DNA of 64,000 nt from SURF-33 sp964598885 (GTDB lineage Bacteria; Desulfobacterota; Desulfobacteria; Desulfobacterales; Desulfosalsimonadaceae): positions 1 to 64,000 of the forward strand of contig CAZRES010000003.1 in assembly GCA_964598885.1 (NCBI GenBank), written 5' to 3'. The translations under genes and the position numbers were made by a program. The stretch's first letter is position 1; every line of letters begins with the position of its first letter. Shown piece after piece: positions 8,969-17,649 of this stretch. The notes under the pieces were generated by a model, which worked only from the letters and a program-made list of their open reading frames with translations, made no database searches and was not told the DNA's origin.

Positions 8969-9795
8969 GACGGTGCGGCTGCCTCCAGTGAACGCATCAC
9001 CGAGCGCACCATGTTTTTCATGCTGACGTTGCCGAAGCAGATCCACTTGATCATGGTCACTTCCTTCAAGCGCAGAGCCTCCATTATTTCGGCCGGGGTG
9101 AGTCCTTTTTCCGCCAGGGCAGCCACGCTTCCGTAAAAATCCTCCAGATACTGTAATTTTCGGACAACACATTCTTTTCCCTTTCGGGGCTGCGGGTGAT
9201 GCCCGCAGAACAGCGCATCAAAATCAAGGGTACGGATCTTTTCAAGAGATTGGATCTGGTCGTCGATACGTTCGTCCGCGCGGAAATACTTGATCTGATG
9301 GGAAAGATAGATATCGCCGGAAAACAGCCAGCCGCGCTCCGGCACCAGAAAGACCGTGTGGTCTCTGGAATGACCGGGCGTATGCACCGGTTCGAAACGC
9401 AAACCGTTGATTTCAAAAATTCCGGGCAGAAGAGAAACATCCAGGGACTCGGTGGCGCCCCACATCAGGTGCTGATAAGGAAAGATGCGGTAAGGACGGG
9501 CCAGTTTCCGGACGGTTTCCGCTGATCCATAGACGGGGATGTTAAAGCGTTTTTTGACGGCAGCGGCATTGCCGCTGTGGTCCTCGTGGTAATGGGTCAG
9601 CAGAACGGCCTCGGGGGCGCGGGGTTCCGATGCCAGTAAATCCAGCACATGAGCCCGCATGTGAGCCAGACCCGTATCAATAAGCACCGGACCCACCCGA
9701 TAGCAGATGGTGGTCATCAGGGGCCGTCCCATCGGAGACCACCCCAGCTCCCATCCATGGACTTCCCCGAAATCATGTTTTTTGAAAATACGCAT
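8953..9795 (-). CDS. MBL-fold metallo-hydrolase
   Basis: A 280-residue metallo-beta-lactamase-fold enzyme. The metal-binding HxHxDH motif is LTHYHEDHSG; later ligands are HTPGHSRDH, the Asp in SGDIYL, and CGHHPQ. The C-terminal tail (about 70 residues) is helical, as in lactonase- or glyoxalase-II-like relatives. The substrate cannot be assigned. The start is taken at MRIFKKHDFGE (9795), because the 16 residues before it in the longer frame are hydrophobic and unlike the family. It overlaps the convergent NifU-like gene at the 3' end. Confidence 0.85.
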   Translation of the reverse strand: MRIFKKHDFGEVHGWELGWSPMGRPLMTTICYRVGPVLIDTGLAHMRAHVLDLLASEPRAPEAVLLTHYHEDHSGNAAAVKKRFNIPVYGSAETVRKLARPYRIFPYQHLMWGATESLDVSLLPGIFEINGLRFEPVHTPGHSRDHTVFLVPERGWLFSGDIYLSHQIKYFRADERIDDQIQSLEKIRTLDFDALFCGHHPQPRKGKECVVRKLQYLEDFYGSVAALAEKGLTPAEIMEALRLKEVTMIKWICFGNVSMKNMVRSVMRSLEAAAPSQRGE

Positions 9796-9942
9796 GGCAG
9801 ATGCCGTTTGAAACAGAAATGAACAAAACGATCTCCATAACAAAGAAATGGTGTTCGATCAAATAAAAATTCAAGCGGTTTTATCCTACTTGAACCGGAT
9901 GCGTTTCCGGGATACAATCGGTTCTCGTCAGGAGGATTGTCT

Positions 9943-11526
9943 ATGAAATCCATACTCGCCATAGATCTGGGGAGCGGCAGCATCAAGGCGGCGGTGGTAT
10001 CGGACGACGGCCGGGTGCTCTCCGTTTCCGCGGCGCCCGTCGTCACCCATCTGCTGTCGGATGGCGGGGCCGAACAGAATCCAGATCTCTGGTGGAGCGC
10101 AGCCCTGGAAACCGGCAAAAAGGCGGTCCGGGATTCAGGCGTCAGACCTGAACAGGTGGCGGCCGTAGCCTGCGCGTCCCAGTGGTCGGTGACCGTGCCG
10201 GTGGATGCGCACGTCACGCCGTTGATGAACGCCGTACACTGGCTCGATACCCGGGGAGCCCCCCACAACCGCGCCGTTTCCGGCGGGTTTCCCGGGATTC
10301 AGGGATATAATCTTTTCAAGGCGTGGAAGTGGATCCGCCTCACCGGTCTGGCGCCCACCCATTCCGGCGTGGATTCGTTGGGTCATGTGCTGTTTATCAA
10401 AAACGAGCGGCCCGATGTTTACCGCCGGACCCGGGCGTTTGTCGAGCCCATGGATTTTTTGACGGCAAAGCTCACCGGCCGGATCACGGCCACCCAGAAA
10501 ACCATGGCCCCGTTTATGGTGGTGGAAAACCGGAAATGGGGAAGACGCGACTACAGCGCTTCCCTTCTGAAAATGGCCGGACTGGAGCAAAGCCGATTCC
10601 CCGAGCTTCTTGAAAACAACGGGATCGTGGGCCCGCTCCTGCCCGCCGTGGCAGATGAATTCGGGCTGCTTCCGTCCACGCCGGTGGTCTGCGGGATTTC
10701 CGACTCCAATGCGTCGGCCGTCGGGTCCGGGGCCCTGGCGGATTTTGATCCCATCATCTACATGGGCACGTCCATGTATCTGACCTGTCACGTGCCGTTT
10801 CTGAAAACCGATCCTTTCCGCATGATGACCACCATCCCCAGCCCGTTTAAAAACCGGTATTACCTCCTGGGGGAGCAGGGGGCCGGCGGCAAATGCGTGA
10901 TCTATTTTTTACATCATCTGATCTACGGCAGCGATGCCCTCAGCGGATCCGAATGCGTGCAATGCCCCGACGATGCCTTTGTCCGTTTCAACGCGGCCGC
11001 GTCACAGGCCTCTGAAGGCAGCTCCGGCGTGATTTTTCTCCCCTGGCTCAACGGATCCCTGGTGCCCTGCGAGGACTCCCGGATGCGGGGCGGGTTTGTG
11101 AATCTGTCGTTCAACACCACCCGCCATGATCTGGCCCGTGCCGTCATGGAAGGGCTGGCGTTTAACAACCGCTGGACCCGGGAGGCGGCCGAGGGTTTTT
11201 TAAAACGGCCCCTGCCATCGTTCCGGTTTTCCGGCGGCGGGGCCATGTCCGACCTGTGGGCCCAGATCCTGGCGGATGTGCTCAACGCCGATATTCACCA
11301 GGTGGACGATCCGGTCCATACCACGGTTCGCGGAGCTGCCATGGTGGCGTTTTTGACCCTGGGATATCGAAAAATACATGAACTGAAGGACCTGGCGAAA
11401 ATCCGGCGGGTATTTGCGCCCCGACCCGAATACCGGGAGCGGTATGACCGGATGTATATTCAGTATCGCCAACTGTTTAAAAAGAATCGTAAAATTTTCA
11501 GAGAATTGAATAAAGGATGCAGATGA
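9943..11526 (+). CDS. FGGY-family carbohydrate kinase
   Basis: A 527-residue FGGY kinase (xylulokinase/glycerol-kinase fold) that phosphorylates a sugar, polyol or similar compound with ATP. The N-terminal phosphate loop is AIDLGSGSIKAAVV. The second domain has CGISDSNASAVGSG with the expected catalytic-region Asp, YMGTSMYLTC, and RFSGGGAMSDLWAQILADVL. AGGAGG seven bases before the ATG at 9943 sets the start. The substrate is not evident. The stop codon overlaps the start of the downstream S1P-lyase homologue (ATGA at 11523-11526), so the pair is translationally coupled and may act on one substrate: phosphorylation followed by aldol-type cleavage. Confidence 0.92.
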   Translation: MKSILAIDLGSGSIKAAVVSDDGRVLSVSAAPVVTHLLSDGGAEQNPDLWWSAALETGKKAVRDSGVRPEQVAAVACASQWSVTVPVDAHVTPLMNAVHWLDTRGAPHNRAVSGGFPGIQGYNLFKAWKWIRLTGLAPTHSGVDSLGHVLFIKNERPDVYRRTRAFVEPMDFLTAKLTGRITATQKTMAPFMVVENRKWGRRDYSASLLKMAGLEQSRFPELLENNGIVGPLLPAVADEFGLLPSTPVVCGISDSNASAVGSGALADFDPIIYMGTSMYLTCHVPFLKTDPFRMMTTIPSPFKNRYYLLGEQGAGGKCVIYFLHHLIYGSDALSGSECVQCPDDAFVRFNAAASQASEGSSGVIFLPWLNGSLVPCEDSRMRGGFVNLSFNTTRHDLARAVMEGLAFNNRWTREAAEGFLKRPLPSFRFSGGGAMSDLWAQILADVLNADIHQVDDPVHTTVRGAAMVAFLTLGYRKIHELKDLAKIRRVFAPRPEYRERYDRMYIQYRQLFKKNRKIFRELNKGCR

Positions 11527-12944
11527 TGACAGAAGAAAAGCCCCCGAAGGAAGCTATCGACCCGTTAAAACCCTATAAAGGGCGATTTGCGGCCCAGGAC
11601 CGGCTGCCGGAGCAGGGTCGGTCCATGGATGACATTCTCTCGGAATTGGCCGTGATGGCTAAAGAAGAAGACGCCAAATGGAAAACCGGCAAGGTGTCCG
11701 GAACGTTTTATCATGCCGGGGACCGGCACCGGGACTTTCTCAACAGGGCGTTTTCCTTTTTTTCCCATATCAACACCATTCAATTTGATCTCTGTCCCAG
11801 CATGGCCCGGTTTGAAAGCGAGATCATCGCCATGACCGCAAAAATGCTCAATGCCGCCGCGGCCAAGGCACACGATCCTGATGACGCGGTCTGCGGAACC
11901 GTGACGTCAGGCGGCAGCGAGAGCATTGCCATGGCCATGAAGGTTTATCGGGACCGCGCCCGGGTTGAAAAAGGGATTACCCGGCCTGAAGTGATCATGC
12001 CCCGCACGGCTCATCCGGCTTTTAACAAGGCCGGCGAATATTTCGGGATCACCCTGGTCCCGGTTCCCGTGGAGCCGCCGGATTACCGGGTGGATCCGGC
12101 CGAAATGGCCTCCCGGATTACCGAAAATACCGTGGCCATCGTAGGTTCCGCCGGAAACTACCCTTACGGTCTGATTGATCCCATGGAAGCGCTTTCCGAT
12201 ATCGCCCGCAAACACGGCATCGGCCTTCATGTGGACGGCTGCCTCGGCGGCTTCATCCTTCCCTGGGTGGAAAAGCTCGGTTATCCGGTACCGCCTTTTG
12301 ACTTCCGGCTGCCGGGCGTGACCACCATTTCCGCGGACACCCACAAGTTCGGCTTTGCCTTGAAAGGAACCTCCGTGGTGCTTTATCGCAACCCCGGCCT
12401 GCGGCGATACCAGTATTTTTCCTTTCCCGACTGGCCCGGCGGAATTTATGCCTCGCCCACGGCGGCCGGCAGCCGTTCCGGCGGATTGAGTGCGGCCACC
12501 TGGGCGTCCATGGTGTATCTGGGTGAAAACGGCTACCTTCAGGCCGCCGCCGCCATCATGGAAGTGGCTGATGCCATTAAAACGGTCGTAACATCCATTC
12601 CGGAGCTGATTCTTATCGGAGATCCGACGTTTCTGATCTCCTTCCGTTCCGAGACCATCGACGTGTTTCATGTCAATGATTTCATGAAAACCCGGGGATG
12701 GCGTTTCAACTGCCTCCAACTTCCGCCGGCCCTGCATTTCTGCGTGACCCTTCCACAGACCCGGGTCCCCGGGCTGACGAACGCGTTTGCCGTTGATTTG
12801 AAAGACGCGGTCGCCTATGCCCGGTCCAGACAGGGCGAGCCGGCCCAGAGCAGCGCCCTTTACGGCGTGGCAGGGACCGCCGAGGGAAACCGGATGGTCA
12901 ATGACTTGCTTTGCGGGGTTTTTGATTATATGTATGATAGTTGA
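11523..12944 (+). CDS. Sphingosine-1-phosphate lyase-like PLP enzyme
   Basis: A 473-residue group II PLP decarboxylase-fold enzyme closest in motif order to sphingosine-1-phosphate lyase: GTVTSGGSESIAMAMK, ARTAHPAFNKA-like PRTAHPAFNKAGEYFG, HVDGCLGGFILPW, SADTHKFGFALKG with the Schiff-base Lys, GGIYASPTAAGSRSGG, and the C-terminal ALYGVAGT. Eukaryotic S1P lyase splits a phosphorylated long-chain amino alcohol into an aldehyde and phosphoethanolamine. The protein lacks the membrane anchor of eukaryotic forms. AAAGGA lies five bases before the ATG at 11523. It is coupled to the FGGY kinase. A glutamate- or tyrosine-decarboxylase role is less likely given the motif match. Confidence 0.88.
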   Translation: MMTEEKPPKEAIDPLKPYKGRFAAQDRLPEQGRSMDDILSELAVMAKEEDAKWKTGKVSGTFYHAGDRHRDFLNRAFSFFSHINTIQFDLCPSMARFESEIIAMTAKMLNAAAAKAHDPDDAVCGTVTSGGSESIAMAMKVYRDRARVEKGITRPEVIMPRTAHPAFNKAGEYFGITLVPVPVEPPDYRVDPAEMASRITENTVAIVGSAGNYPYGLIDPMEALSDIARKHGIGLHVDGCLGGFILPWVEKLGYPVPPFDFRLPGVTTISADTHKFGFALKGTSVVLYRNPGLRRYQYFSFPDWPGGIYASPTAAGSRSGGLSAATWASMVYLGENGYLQAAAAIMEVADAIKTVVTSIPELILIGDPTFLISFRSETIDVFHVNDFMKTRGWRFNCLQLPPALHFCVTLPQTRVPGLTNAFAVDLKDAVAYARSRQGEPAQSSALYGVAGTAEGNRMVNDLLCGVFDYMYDS

Positions 12945-12986
12945 AAATTAAGAAGTCCAAACGTGTCCTGATTTAAAGAAACAGCC

Positions 12987-14903
12987 ATGTATAATCAATT
13001 TTTTGGCTTTACTGAACGTCCATTCCGGCTGGTGCCGGACCCGGCTTACCTGTTTTTAAGCGCCCGCCATGAAGAGGCACTGGCCCATCTGAAGTATGCC
13101 GTTGCCGAAGGGGAGGGGTTTGTTGAAATCACCGGCGAGGTGGGAACGGGCAAAACCCTGCTCTGCCGGACCTTTCTGGAGCAGCTCGACGAAAGCGTTG
13201 AATCCGCCTATATTTTCAATCCCCGCCTGACCGCCCTGGAGCTGATCAAATCCGTAAATGATGAATTTGGTGTGCAATCCGAAAACCGCGGCGGCATCAA
13301 GGCTCCGATCGATGCCTTGAATGCGTTTCTCATGGAAAAAAAAGCCCAGGGCAAAAAGGTCGTGCTGGTCATTGACGAGGCGCAGAATCTCGACATTGAC
13401 GTGTTGGAGCAGATCCGGCTTCTGTCCAACCTGGAAACCACCCGCAGCAAGCTGCTCCAGATCATTCTGGCGGGCCAGCCCGAACTGGGGGAAAAACTCG
13501 ATTCCCATGAACTGCGGCAGCTTGGCCAGCGCATCACCTTAAGCTGCCGGCTCCGGCCGTTGAGCCTCAAAGAAACCCGAGATTATATCCGCCATCGGGT
13601 TCAGGTGGCCTCCCGTAAAACCGCTGATATTTTTACCCGCCGAGCCATTAAAAAGATTTACCGTTATTCCGGCGGCATCCCCCGGCTGATCAATATCGCC
13701 TGCGACCGCGCCCTGCTCTGCGCCTATGGATTCAATCAGCGCAAAATCTCGTCCGCCATTGCCGACGCCGCCATCGCCGAACTGGTTTCACGGGGAGAAA
13801 TCCATCGCCGGGGGGCGGGAGCCTTTACGTCGGGATGGACACGGCGTTTTGGCCTGTTGTCGATTCTGGCCGGCCTGCTGGTATTGTTTTTCTTCCAATC
13901 CGATATCCGCGTTCTTCTGGCAAAAATGACCATGACCGGATTCACCGAACAGCAAAGTGAACCGGCCGAGCCAAAAGAAGATGTCGGTCCGCCGGCAGCG
14001 TTGTCCCAGGCGCCGGCACCGGAGACGCTCAGTCCTTCTGATTCGGATGTTGCCTTTTTTGCCGAGGACGGCAACACGCCGGACCCTGGTGGAACGTCCC
14101 GTTTTGCTGCAGCGGCATGGGGTGTGGATGACTTGGATCGTTTCGTTCCCAAAAATACGCCGCTGACCATTTCACATGATATGGTCTCCTTTCCCGATTA
14201 TCTGGCTGCTGCTCCGGCGGCCGGATCGCGGCGCCACGCCTTGAAAGCTGTTCTGGACCTGTGGGGTGCAGGCGATATGGCGATGGTCGATATCGTTCAA
14301 ATTACGGATGATACGGCGTTTTTTAGCGCGGCCGCCGCAATGAGCGGTCTGGCGGCGCATCCTGTTAACGCTGATCTTGACCTTATCCGGAAGCTCAATC
14401 TCTGCGCGATTCTCGCTTTTGACGGACCCGGGGATCAAGGCCCCGTCTATCTTGCCGCCGTCAAAGCCGATGGCCGAACCATGATCCTTTACGACGGCGC
14501 TTCTGGCATCCATATCACCGTCCCGGATGCGGCCATCCGCCGGCACGGTCTGAAAGAGATTTATGTGTTCTGGAAAAATTTCTACAATTACCAGGGCGTC
14601 ATCCCATCTACCGCGCCGGACGACGCTGTGGTCACATTGAAGCTGCATCTGCGGGACCTGGGATATGATTATATTCAACTCGGTTCGGATTATGACGCGG
14701 ATACCCGCCTGACCGTCGAAGGCATTCAGGCCGAACACGGGATCCCCGTGGACGGGTTTATCGGTCCTTTGACCAAGATGGTGCTCTACAATAAAACCCC
14801 GGCTCTTGCCATGCCCCGGCTGCGGATCCTGCAACCGGCCGACCGGGATCCGGCGGTTGCGCGCGGCGTGACCGCAACATGGATAATGGAGACCGACGAT
14901 TGA
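12987..14903 (+). CDS. gspA: GspA/ExeA-like secretin-assembly ATPase
   Basis: A 638-residue protein. The N-terminal AAA+ ATPase has MYNQFFGFTERPF, Walker A GEVGTGKT (residues 50-57) and Walker B VLVIDEAQ (126-133). One transmembrane segment is at about 287-303. A periplasmic part follows with a C39-peptidase-like, probably inactive, region and a peptidoglycan-binding domain near residues 555-615 (LKLHLRDLGYD to DGFIGPLTKMVL). In Aeromonas ExeA, with ExeB, this architecture remodels peptidoglycan so that the type II secretin can assemble. The next gene is a GspB homologue overlapping by four bases, which fits that pairing. No other gsp genes are visible before the assembly gap. Confidence 0.92.
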   Translation: MYNQFFGFTERPFRLVPDPAYLFLSARHEEALAHLKYAVAEGEGFVEITGEVGTGKTLLCRTFLEQLDESVESAYIFNPRLTALELIKSVNDEFGVQSENRGGIKAPIDALNAFLMEKKAQGKKVVLVIDEAQNLDIDVLEQIRLLSNLETTRSKLLQIILAGQPELGEKLDSHELRQLGQRITLSCRLRPLSLKETRDYIRHRVQVASRKTADIFTRRAIKKIYRYSGGIPRLINIACDRALLCAYGFNQRKISSAIADAAIAELVSRGEIHRRGAGAFTSGWTRRFGLLSILAGLLVLFFFQSDIRVLLAKMTMTGFTEQQSEPAEPKEDVGPPAALSQAPAPETLSPSDSDVAFFAEDGNTPDPGGTSRFAAAAWGVDDLDRFVPKNTPLTISHDMVSFPDYLAAAPAAGSRRHALKAVLDLWGAGDMAMVDIVQITDDTAFFSAAAAMSGLAAHPVNADLDLIRKLNLCAILAFDGPGDQGPVYLAAVKADGRTMILYDGASGIHITVPDAAIRRHGLKEIYVFWKNFYNYQGVIPSTAPDDAVVTLKLHLRDLGYDYIQLGSDYDADTRLTVEGIQAEHGIPVDGFIGPLTKMVLYNKTPALAMPRLRILQPADRDPAVARGVTATWIMETDD

Positions 14904-15648
14904 GTTCTGTTTTACGCGCGCTGCGGAAACTCGAGCAGGAGACCTATGCGGCCTCAGGCATGCCCGGCGGGCCGGACCTGAATTCCGGCCGCGGACGATA
15001 TTCCGTCAATCCGGTCCGGCGACATGGAATTCTTGCAGCGCTGGTCTTTCTGACGCTGATATTGAGCGGGGTTTTGGCCATCTCCCTGGGCAGAACAGGG
15101 TTTTTTTCATCTGGTTTGCCCGATGCCGATCCGGTTCAAACGGCTGCCCTTGACCCGGATTTATCCCGCGTTACTCAGGATGTCCTACCCCGATCTTCCG
15201 ATACCGCCTCCAGTCTGTCCGGTGCTGCCGAATCAAAAAACCGGGATCCCCGGGCAAACCCCGATTCCATCGGCGACGGGGTGTCTTCGGAAGCCGCGGC
15301 CGAGACGCCGGATCTCATGTTGGCGGTAGATGCCCTGGACACGGTTTCCATAGACTCGGACAGCGATGGTAATGACAAGACAGCGAAGGAGCGCCAGGCA
15401 AAGGAAGATATGGGGATATCCGCAACAGCTCCTTCCCCGGCGGACCCGGAATTTTCCGAACTGGATCCATCCGCCGGCCTGGCTCTCCAGGCCATTTCCT
15501 GGTCCGCTGATCCGGCCCGCCGCCTGGCGGTGGTCAACGGCCGCCTCTGTCGTGAGGGTGAGAATGTGGAAGGCTTTGTCCTGGTCCAAATCAATCCGGA
15601 AGATGTTCTGATTTCCGATGGCCGCGTGCGCGCAAAGCTGGTGTTTAA
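14900..15648 (+). CDS. gspB: GspB-like secretin-assembly protein, 3' end in gap
   Basis: The N-terminus SSVLRALRKLEQE, a single transmembrane segment (ILAALVFLTLILSGVLAI), a Pro/Ser/Asp-rich linker, and the C-terminal LQAISWSADPARRLAVVNG domain match GspB (T2SSB, PF16537), the partner of GspA. I choose the TTG at 14900 as start: it gives the usual family N-terminus, has GGAG eight bases upstream, and overlaps the gspA stop as TTGA. The 249 codons before the N run are nearly the full expected length, so the true stop should lie just inside the gap. Reading through the Ns into the next segment is an artefact. Confidence 0.85.
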
Positions 15649-15748
15649 NNNNNNNNNNNNNNNNNNNNNNNNNNNNNNNNNNNNNNNNNNNNNNNNNNNN
15701 NNNNNNNNNNNNNNNNNNNNNNNNNNNNNNNNNNNNNNNNNNNNNNNN
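15649..15748. other. Assembly gap (100 N)
   Basis: Exactly 100 N, the usual placeholder for a gap of unknown size. The sequence on each side may not be truly adjacent. The open frame that runs across it joins two unrelated proteins by chance of frame. Confidence 0.99.
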
Positions 15749-16138
15749 ATCCTGGCCTTGGATTCGGCAAAGGACGAGATCGAATCCGGAAGGAAAAACA
15801 AAGACTATCAGGCGGTTTTTGTTTCAAAAGATCTGGAGAATTCTCCCAACGTGATGCGGGTTCGCGACAGGCAGATAGCTGAAATGGATCTACTTAAATC
15901 CCATTACATGAAACTGCTGCGCCACCAGGAGTCGAGCTATCGAGATTTGATTAGAAAAACCTACAGAACTGCCGCCGAGTACCGGCGTTTTTTAAGCCAG
16001 TTGGCCAAAGCCGAGGAGGCGCTCAATGAGGCCGTTCTTAGGGCCTATCACCCTGGAAAGGAAGCCCGGGATGTGACAAAGAGGATGCAAAAGGCCGCCC
16101 TTGCCGTGCGCGAGGAGGAGATATCCGCCTTTTTCTGA
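15749..16138 (+). CDS. 3' fragment of an unrecognised helical protein
   Basis: 129 codons in frame from the gap edge to a TGA. The product is charged and strongly helical (SSYRDLIRKTYRTAAEYRRF, then AEEALNEAVLRAY), probably coiled-coil, with no hydrophobic segment. It does not resemble the end of GspB, so I treat it as the C-terminal part of a separate gene whose start lies in the gap. No function can be given. It converges with the radical SAM gene 70 bases downstream. Confidence 0.6.
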   Translation: MLALDSAKDEIESGRKNKDYQAVFVSKDLENSPNVMRVRDRQIAEMDLLKSHYMKLLRHQESSYRDLIRKTYRTAAEYRRFLSQLAKAEEALNEAVLRAYHPGKEARDVTKRMQKAALAVREEEISAFF

Positions 16139-16207
16139 TAACGGCGTATACATTTACTCCGGTAAGTACGAAATGTCCCCAATCTGCCCGACGGGCAAAA
16201 GGTGTTT

Positions 16208-17272
16208 TCAAGGACCGGGGTGACGCCCCCGCTTTGGACAATTGCGGCAGATTTCCACGGGTCTGCCTGTTGCCAGACTGTTTCGAAAAGCGGCATACGC
16301 GTTGGTCCGCCAGATGATCGGCAACCACTGATCGTTGATATTTCCGAAAGTCATCCGCCTGTAAGGCGCGGCATGTCCCTGACGGACATATTCTACATCA
16401 TCTACCGGCAGGTTGGTGTAAACACAGGGGGAAACCTCTCCGTCCGCCGCAACGAACAGCGCCCGCCCGATGTTTTCGGAACAGATCGTTTCATCGCTTT
16501 CCTTTAAGTCAAAACAGGGGGTGTGGATGGTTACACCGCAAGCAGCACCTTCCTTGCGCAGAGCCGTCATGCGGTCCGCCATTGCCCGACGCGCCCGGCT
16601 GGTCTGCGGCGCCAGCACGTTTTCTGACCGCGCGAAGTCCGGTTCAAAATCCAGCACGCTGACCACGGCTTGCGTCGCGCCGTGATCAGCCATCAAACGT
16701 GGCAACCGATCCAGGTCCCCCAGCCCGGAGCGCAGCAGCATATAAGCGATATGAACCGCAGGGGTGTCGCTTTGACGGGCATTTTTGATGTTCCGGACCA
16801 GATCCATTTTTTCCAGAACCCTTGCCAGGGAGGTTCCGGTCCGGGACGTGTCATTGCACTCCGGCGTGGTCCCGGCCAGGGAAAAAGCCAGGATATCCAG
16901 GCCCGCATCCATGACCTGCCGGATCCGCTCCCCGGTGAGCAGCATCCCGTTGGAGGTTGTGCCCACCGTGCATCCAGCGGCTTTGGCCAGACGGATCATG
17001 GCCGGCAGATCCGGATGCAGAAACGGCTCCCCCCATCCCTGAAGGTACGCCAGGGATGTCTTTCGCAGAGACGGTAAGAGCCGTTCAAACGTCTCCAGCG
17101 GCATGAACCGGTCCTGCCAGTTCCGGCCATAGACGGTCCGGGGACAGTAGCCGCAGGCGGCGTTGCAGCTGGAGGTCACCTCTATCTGAATCCAGTCCTT
17201 GGGCTCCAGAAGCACGGTGTGCTCCCACCAGGAACGCAGTCTTTCGGCAACGGCATCTGTGTTGAGGGGCAT
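16208..17272 (-). CDS. Radical SAM/SPASM domain protein
   Basis: A 354-residue radical SAM enzyme. The S-adenosylmethionine [4Fe-4S] motif is SSCNAACGYC (Cys36, Cys40, Cys43), followed by LQGWGEPFLHPDL, the GGE-like region, and TSNGMLL. The C-terminus carries SPASM-type cysteines: CSENIG, GEVSPCVYTN and CRNCPKRG, which would bind auxiliary clusters. SPASM proteins modify peptides, cofactors or sugars; no precursor peptide is obvious nearby, so the substrate is unknown. It starts with ATG at 17272 with no clear ribosome binding site. A terminator for the upstream operon lies in its leader, so it needs its own promoter or relies on read-through. Confidence 0.9.
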   Translation of the reverse strand: MPLNTDAVAERLRSWWEHTVLLEPKDWIQIEVTSSCNAACGYCPRTVYGRNWQDRFMPLETFERLLPSLRKTSLAYLQGWGEPFLHPDLPAMIRLAKAAGCTVGTTSNGMLLTGERIRQVMDAGLDILAFSLAGTTPECNDTSRTGTSLARVLEKMDLVRNIKNARQSDTPAVHIAYMLLRSGLGDLDRLPRLMADHGATQAVVSVLDFEPDFARSENVLAPQTSRARRAMADRMTALRKEGAACGVTIHTPCFDLKESDETICSENIGRALFVAADGEVSPCVYTNLPVDDVEYVRQGHAAPYRRMTFGNINDQWLPIIWRTNAYAAFRNSLATGRPVEICRNCPKRGRHPGP

Positions 17273-17285
17273 GCGCTTTTTTTGG

Positions 17286-17325
17286 AAAAAAAGCCCGGAC
17301 AGACCCTAAAAGGTCAGGCCCGGGC
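17286..17325 (-). terminator. Rho-independent terminator after the YeiH operon
   Basis: On the minus strand, arms GCCCGG/CCGGGC and GACC/GGTC form a two-part stem with a small internal loop and a 6-base loop, followed directly by seven T (17292 to 17286). It lies between the 87-residue membrane-protein gene and the radical SAM gene. Confidence 0.75.
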
Positions 17326-17357
17326 CGGGGTTTTCGGTTTCAATTTATGCGACTATC

Positions 17358-17621
17358 CTATCTGCCGTCGACGGCATGGCGGACATACATTTGGGCAATG
17401 GCTGTTTCTTCGGACTGGGTGTACCAGTAGGCGCCGGCATCAACGTCGGAAACCTCGATGGCCTGCATGACCGGTTTAATCAACGGAAGCCTGCCTGCCC
17501 AGGGCAATATCACGTAGGCCAGGGTCCAGATCAGGACCAGACCGGCGGCCAGACCAAGCCAACCCGGCAGTTTACCGTCCTTTTGGATTCCCTCGCCTGT
17601 TTGAATATCCTTTTTTGGCAT
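17358..17621 (-). CDS. Small single-span membrane protein next to YeiH transporter
   Basis: An 87-residue protein I do not recognise. It has a polar N-terminus, one hydrophobic segment (LGLAAGLVLIWTLAYVIL, about residues 23-41), and a polar C-terminus ending YVRHAVDGR. The start is taken at the ATG at 17621 rather than a GTG two codons earlier. It begins 28 bases after the YeiH-type transporter gene on the same strand and is followed by a terminator, so the two are co-transcribed. It may be an accessory subunit of that transporter, by context only. Confidence 0.65.
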   Translation of the reverse strand: MPKKDIQTGEGIQKDGKLPGWLGLAAGLVLIWTLAYVILPWAGRLPLIKPVMQAIEVSDVDAGAYWYTQSEETAIAQMYVRHAVDGR

Positions 17622-17649
17622 GACCACACCATGCGTGCCGTAATTCCGA

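Noticed and set aside
14879..16138. Single 419-residue protein across the N run
   Set aside because: The Ns mark unknown sequence; the left part is a complete-looking GspB and the right part is unrelated.
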